In this document: positions 61,326 through 64,000 of the stretch, piece by piece
How the letters are laid out: each line of letters opens with the position of its first letter
Numbering within the stretch: position 1 is the first letter of the stretch
Assembly: GCF_044793635.1 (NCBI RefSeq)
Contig: NZ_CP084992.1
Coordinates: 2,790,001-2,854,000, forward strand
Direction: 5' to 3'
DNA: 64,000 bases
Source of the DNA: Virgibacillus_F necropolis_A
GTDB taxonomy: Bacteria > Bacillota > Bacilli > Bacillales > Amphibacillaceae
The notes under the pieces: generated by a model
Seen by the model: the letters and a program-made list of their open reading frames with translations, nothing else
The model's database searches: none
Told to the model about the DNA's origin: nothing
Position numbers and translations under genes: made by a program

Positions 61326-61451
61326 GTCCAGGATCGCTCCGGGCGGATGCTTTCCGCGGGCACGGCCTCAGCCTCCTCGAGAAAACCACTCTGCGGGGTC
61401 TTCGGACTCGTGCTGTTCCCGCAGGAGTCACCGCCCTCCACTCACCTGGAC
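61326..61451 (-). repeat. palindromic extragenic element X
   Basis: 126 bp, GC-rich, bounded by GTCCAGG ... CCTGGAC. On the minus strand it reads ACTCCTGCGGGAACAGCACG, later GAGGAGGCTGAG and GCCCGCGGAAAGCATCCG, a sequence type I know as a widespread dispersed repeat of the Bacillus group. It is non-coding. A related element Y in the opposite orientation follows at 61518. Confidence 0.7.
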
Positions 61452-61517
61452 TGTAAAGCTTAAGAATTCTTTGTCATTTCTTCTAATGAATTCTGTTATT
61501 AGCAAATATTATACCAG

Positions 61518-61631
61518 CAGCCCGTATACACGTAGACTCCTGCGGGAGGAAAGGCATCGGTGAGACTACGCAGTGCGTTAGCACAAGGAGGCTCACCAGC
61601 CGCCCGCGGAAAGCGAAGTGTATACGGGCTG
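61518..61631 (+). repeat. palindromic extragenic element Y
   Basis: 114 bp bounded by a perfect 14-bp inverted repeat (CAGCCCGTATACAC and GTGTATACGGGCTG). Inside are GACTCCTGCGGGAGG, AAGGAGGCTCACC and GCCCGCGGAAAGC, shared with element X read on the other strand. The bounding stems of X and Y differ in sequence but both pair. Together they fill most of the 561-bp gap 61181-61741; the remainder is AT-rich and empty. Confidence 0.75.
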
Positions 61632-61741
61632 CGGCTGCCTAAGTAACTTGTTTTAATATTAGTACTACAGATCTAACATAGGAAGTTACGTCGTAGTTTA
61701 TATCTACTCTCTTAAGAAGCAATCTTTGGGAAAACAGTCTT

Positions 61742-63076
61742 TTATAATGACATTGCTTTATAACCGATAATATTAATTGGATCTTTTGGTGAAGAATATG
61801 GAGGAGAATAGGCGAGTTCTAACTCTGCTAATTCGGTAACACTCAGTCGCCCTTTAATAGCTATCGCTAATACTGCAAGTCGTTTATCTACACCATCTTC
61901 ACCGATTACCTGGGCACCCAGAACTTCACCATTATTTTTATCAAATAAGACTTTGATGGAAACCTTTTCTGCGCCAGGATAATACCCCGCATGGGATAAC
62001 GCTTCATGTGTTACTCCTTGATAATCGATACCAAGTTGATCTAGTGAGGCTGCATTATGACCAGTTACAGCTACACTCAAATCAAACACTTTAAATATTG
62101 CAGATCCAAGCGTTCCTTCATATGGAATCTTTTTTCCTTGGAGAAAGCTTGCAATAATAAATGCTTGTCGATGGGCTGGCCAAGCAAGCGCCACGTGTCG
62201 TGGGGTCTTGGTTAAATAATCAGGTGTCTCAACAGCATCTCCTAATGCGAAGATACTAGTATCATTCGTTTGCATATACTCATTTACAGCAATTGCACCT
62301 GTCTCACCAACTTGGAGATTTGCTTCACTTGCAAGTTTCGTATTTGGTTTAATTCCAACAGCCAAAATAGTCATGTCTGCCTGCACACTGTCACCACTGG
62401 ATAGTTGTAATGTTTTTCCTGCATCCGTAAATGATTCAATCCCGTTGTTTAGAATCAGGTTTACACCCTTTTCCTTAAGATGTTCCTGAATCGTACCAGA
62501 CATATCGGGATCAACAAGTTTCATTACCTGCTTAGACCGGTCAATCAAGGTACAATCTATCCCGAGCTCACGTAGATTTTCCACCATTTCAAGGCCAATA
62601 AAACCAGCTCCGACGATTGCACATGTTTTCGGTTTGTTTTGTGTAATAAATGAATGAATGGCATCCATATCAGGTATGGTATGTAGCGTGAATGTGACCT
62701 CTTCATTTAATCCATGTAAGTCTGGAACCAGTGCATGGGCACCCGGGGCGAGGATTAAGGTATCATAAGATTCCTGGTGATCGTGATTATTTGCTCGGTA
62801 TGTAACTTCCTTTTTGTCTCTATTAATTTGCACGACCTCAGAATTAATTTTTAGGTTAACGTTGTATTTTTCAGCAAAGTCATTTGAATCACGGAGTAAA
62901 TCGTCCCTTTCCTTGACAATACCACCGATGTAATAGGGCATTCCACAATTGGAGAAAGCAATATGCTCGCCTTTATCAAAAAGAATAATTTCAGATTCTG
63001 GGTCCATTCTTCTAATTTGAGCGGAAACTGTTGCTCCACCGCCAACTCCTCCAACAATTACAATTTTATTTTCCAT
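61742..63076 (-). CDS. cdr: CoA-disulfide reductase / FAD-dependent NAD(P)H oxidoreductase
   Basis: Flavoprotein that reduces CoA disulfide to keep thiols reduced. It has 444 residues. FAD motif VIVGGVGGGATVSAQIRRMD; redox-active single Cys in IAFSNCGMPYYIGG (about residue 44); NAD(P)H motif CAIVGAGFIGLEMVENLREL; second FAD motif TNDTSIFALGDAVE; C-terminal domain with the YSPPYSSPKDPIN tyrosine motif typical of CoADR. No rhodanese domain is fused. GGAGCGTG lies ahead of ATG 63076. Confidence 0.88.
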   Translation of the reverse strand: MENKIVIVGGVGGGATVSAQIRRMDPESEIILFDKGEHIAFSNCGMPYYIGGIVKERDDLLRDSNDFAEKYNVNLKINSEVVQINRDKKEVTYRANNHDHQESYDTLILAPGAHALVPDLHGLNEEVTFTLHTIPDMDAIHSFITQNKPKTCAIVGAGFIGLEMVENLRELGIDCTLIDRSKQVMKLVDPDMSGTIQEHLKEKGVNLILNNGIESFTDAGKTLQLSSGDSVQADMTILAVGIKPNTKLASEANLQVGETGAIAVNEYMQTNDTSIFALGDAVETPDYLTKTPRHVALAWPAHRQAFIIASFLQGKKIPYEGTLGSAIFKVFDLSVAVTGHNAASLDQLGIDYQGVTHEALSHAGYYPGAEKVSIKVLFDKNNGEVLGAQVIGEDGVDKRLAVLAIAIKGRLSVTELAELELAYSPPYSSPKDPINIIGYKAMSL

Positions 63077-63138
63077 ACGACACGCTCCTTTTCACTTTCT
63101 CTTATAGTGTACCCGTTCGCACCTGAAAATAAGCAAAT

Positions 63139-63166
63139 AAAAAGTGCTGAAAATCAGCACTTTTTA
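63139..63166 (-). terminator. terminator of symporter gene
   Basis: AAAAAGTGCTGA/TCAGCACTTTTT with a 4-nt loop, 11 bp downstream of the symporter stop codon on the minus strand. Confidence 0.82.
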
Positions 63167-63176
63167 TTGTAGAAAA

Positions 63177-64000
63177 TTATATAATTCCTAGTGATCCAAG
63201 AAAAACAATAATGATTGTAATTGGCACAACCCAACGCATAAGTTGGAACCATAGTTGATACCATCCGCTTGATAGATGGCTACTATAAGAAAACTCTTGC
63301 ATCATTAACTCTTTATTCATTTTGAATCCTATAAAGAGTGAAATTAATAAACACCCACCTGGTAACAATATATTACTTACTAGAAAATCACTTGCGTCAA
63401 AAACAGTTAAACCAAATAGATTAAAGTTTGCGAGCGTGCTTGATGATAATGCAGCAGGAATACCTGCAATGAAAATGATTGACCCCGCTATAGCTGCTAC
63501 TTTCTTTCGTGATCGATCATTGTTCGCTGTAAAAGCAGAAGTTATAATTTCCAGCATACTAAATGATGAAGTAAGTACTGCGAATATAAAAAGCAACAAG
63601 AATAAGCTTAGGAATACTTCACCAAAAGGCATTTGCGCAAAGGCTTCAGGCAATACCATAAATAAGAGACCTGGTCCTTCTGTTGGTGCTAGTCCAAATG
63701 AGAAAACTACTGGAAATATAGCCAGTCCCGCCAACAATGAAACAATAATATTCATGATGGAAACGGAACCTGCGGCCATAGGTAAACTTACGTCTTTTCC
63801 TAAATAGGAACTATAAGTGACCATGACAGAAATCCCGACTGCAAGTGAGAAAAACGATTGTCCTAAAGCATATAAGACACTTTCTCCAGTGATTTTAGAA
63901 AAGTCCGGTTGTAGGAAAAACTGTAGACCTTCCATAGCACCTTCAAAAGTTAATGCCCTGAATACCAATACAATAAAAAAGACAAATAATAATGGCATTA
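63177..64000 (-). CDS. SNF family sodium-dependent transporter (C-terminal part)
   Basis: Partial gene; the 5' end lies beyond the window. At least 273 residues are present, with seven or more helices, including ALGQSFFSLAVGISVMVTYS, LPMAAGSVSIMNIIVSLLAG (a LeuT-fold region) and LTSSFSMLEIITSAFTANND. These fit the bacterial neurotransmitter:sodium symporter family (YocR/YhdH-like). The ATG at 63998 is internal, not the start. Substrate probably an amino acid. Confidence 0.85.
   Translation of the reverse strand, partial: MPLLFVFFIVLVFRALTFEGAMEGLQFFLQPDFSKITGESVLYALGQSFFSLAVGISVMVTYSSYLGKDVSLPMAAGSVSIMNIIVSLLAGLAIFPVVFSFGLAPTEGPGLLFMVLPEAFAQMPFGEVFLSLFLLLFIFAVLTSSFSMLEIITSAFTANNDRSRKKVAAIAGSIIFIAGIPAALSSSTLANFNLFGLTVFDASDFLVSNILLPGGCLLISLFIGFKMNKELMMQEFSYSSHLSSGWYQLWFQLMRWVVPITIIIVFLGSLGII

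Noticed and set aside
61191..61563. Overlapping ORFs across the palindromic elements
   Set aside because: They arise from GC-rich repeats lacking stops; no ribosome binding site, and the sequence is of a known non-coding repeat type.

Overview
The window is low-GC, densely coded DNA with strong AGGAGG-type ribosome binding sites and frequent TTG/GTG starts. It carries endospore genes (an alpha/beta-type SASP, a SpoVAF/GerA-family protein, probable coat genes behind a sigma-K-like promoter), a Tyr T-box, an FMN riboswitch, a chromosomal fosB and a BCCT betaine carrier. Together these point to a spore-forming, probably halotolerant member of the Bacillaceae (Virgibacillus/Oceanobacillus-like). 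No rRNA, tRNA, CRISPR array, prophage or intact insertion sequence was seen. All names come from reading translations and motifs; no database search was run.

Region by region. 0.1-5.0 kb: a tRNA-dihydrouridine synthase, a DUF1456 protein, then about 1.7 kb of tandem decayed copies of the promoter, operator and 5' end of a MerR-type HTH/coiled-coil gene, followed by the intact gene and a YuiD-like gene. 5.4-13.8 kb: asparagine synthetase, acetyltransferase, a divergent HTH/vWA pair, a DUF389 membrane protein, a threonine-aldolase-like lyase, a GC-rich block of hairpins with AGGAC loops, a betaine transporter and a SASP. 13.9-20.3 kb: ctaB, a channel-like membrane protein with no K+ filter, a frameshifted lipoprotein, alkaline phosphatase behind PhoP-like boxes, a GlcD-type oxidase and a carbonic anhydrase. 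20.4-22.6 kb: an ECF-sigma operon ending in an FtsW/RodA-like gene split by a -1 shift at GGGTTTT. 23-31 kb: SpoVAF-like protein, oligoendopeptidase F, a LytTR regulator with a CoA-transferase, T-box/tyrS and a RelE/ParE-type toxin-antitoxin pair. 31.3-42.7 kb: an accessory block of small stress and housecleaning enzymes (two MFS carriers, three VOC proteins including FosB, three Nudix hydrolases, two GNATs, a P-loop kinase, a hydrolase) with a 20-bp periodic GATAA array and an RluA-type enzyme. 43-48.4 kb: a DinG/XPD-type helicase and a MoxR-DUF58-membrane operon. 48.8-53.6 kb: a P1 peptidase, paired coat-like genes, and an FMN-riboswitch operon carrying only ribE, ribB and ribH. 53.7-64 kb: an ABC-F protein, a large membrane protein, a C45 peptidase, DMT and TerC membrane proteins, paired palindromic elements, a CoA-disulfide reductase and the C-terminal part of an SNF symporter running off the end.

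The most unusual structure is the array at 1.79-3.67 kb. The same TATCGC/GCGATA half-sites recur in a palindrome over the promoter -10 and in a second palindrome inside the HTH coding sequence, in five successive units. It looks like a self-regulated DNA-binding coiled-coil protein sitting next to a multi-site binding array, or like a family of small transcription units derived from its leader.
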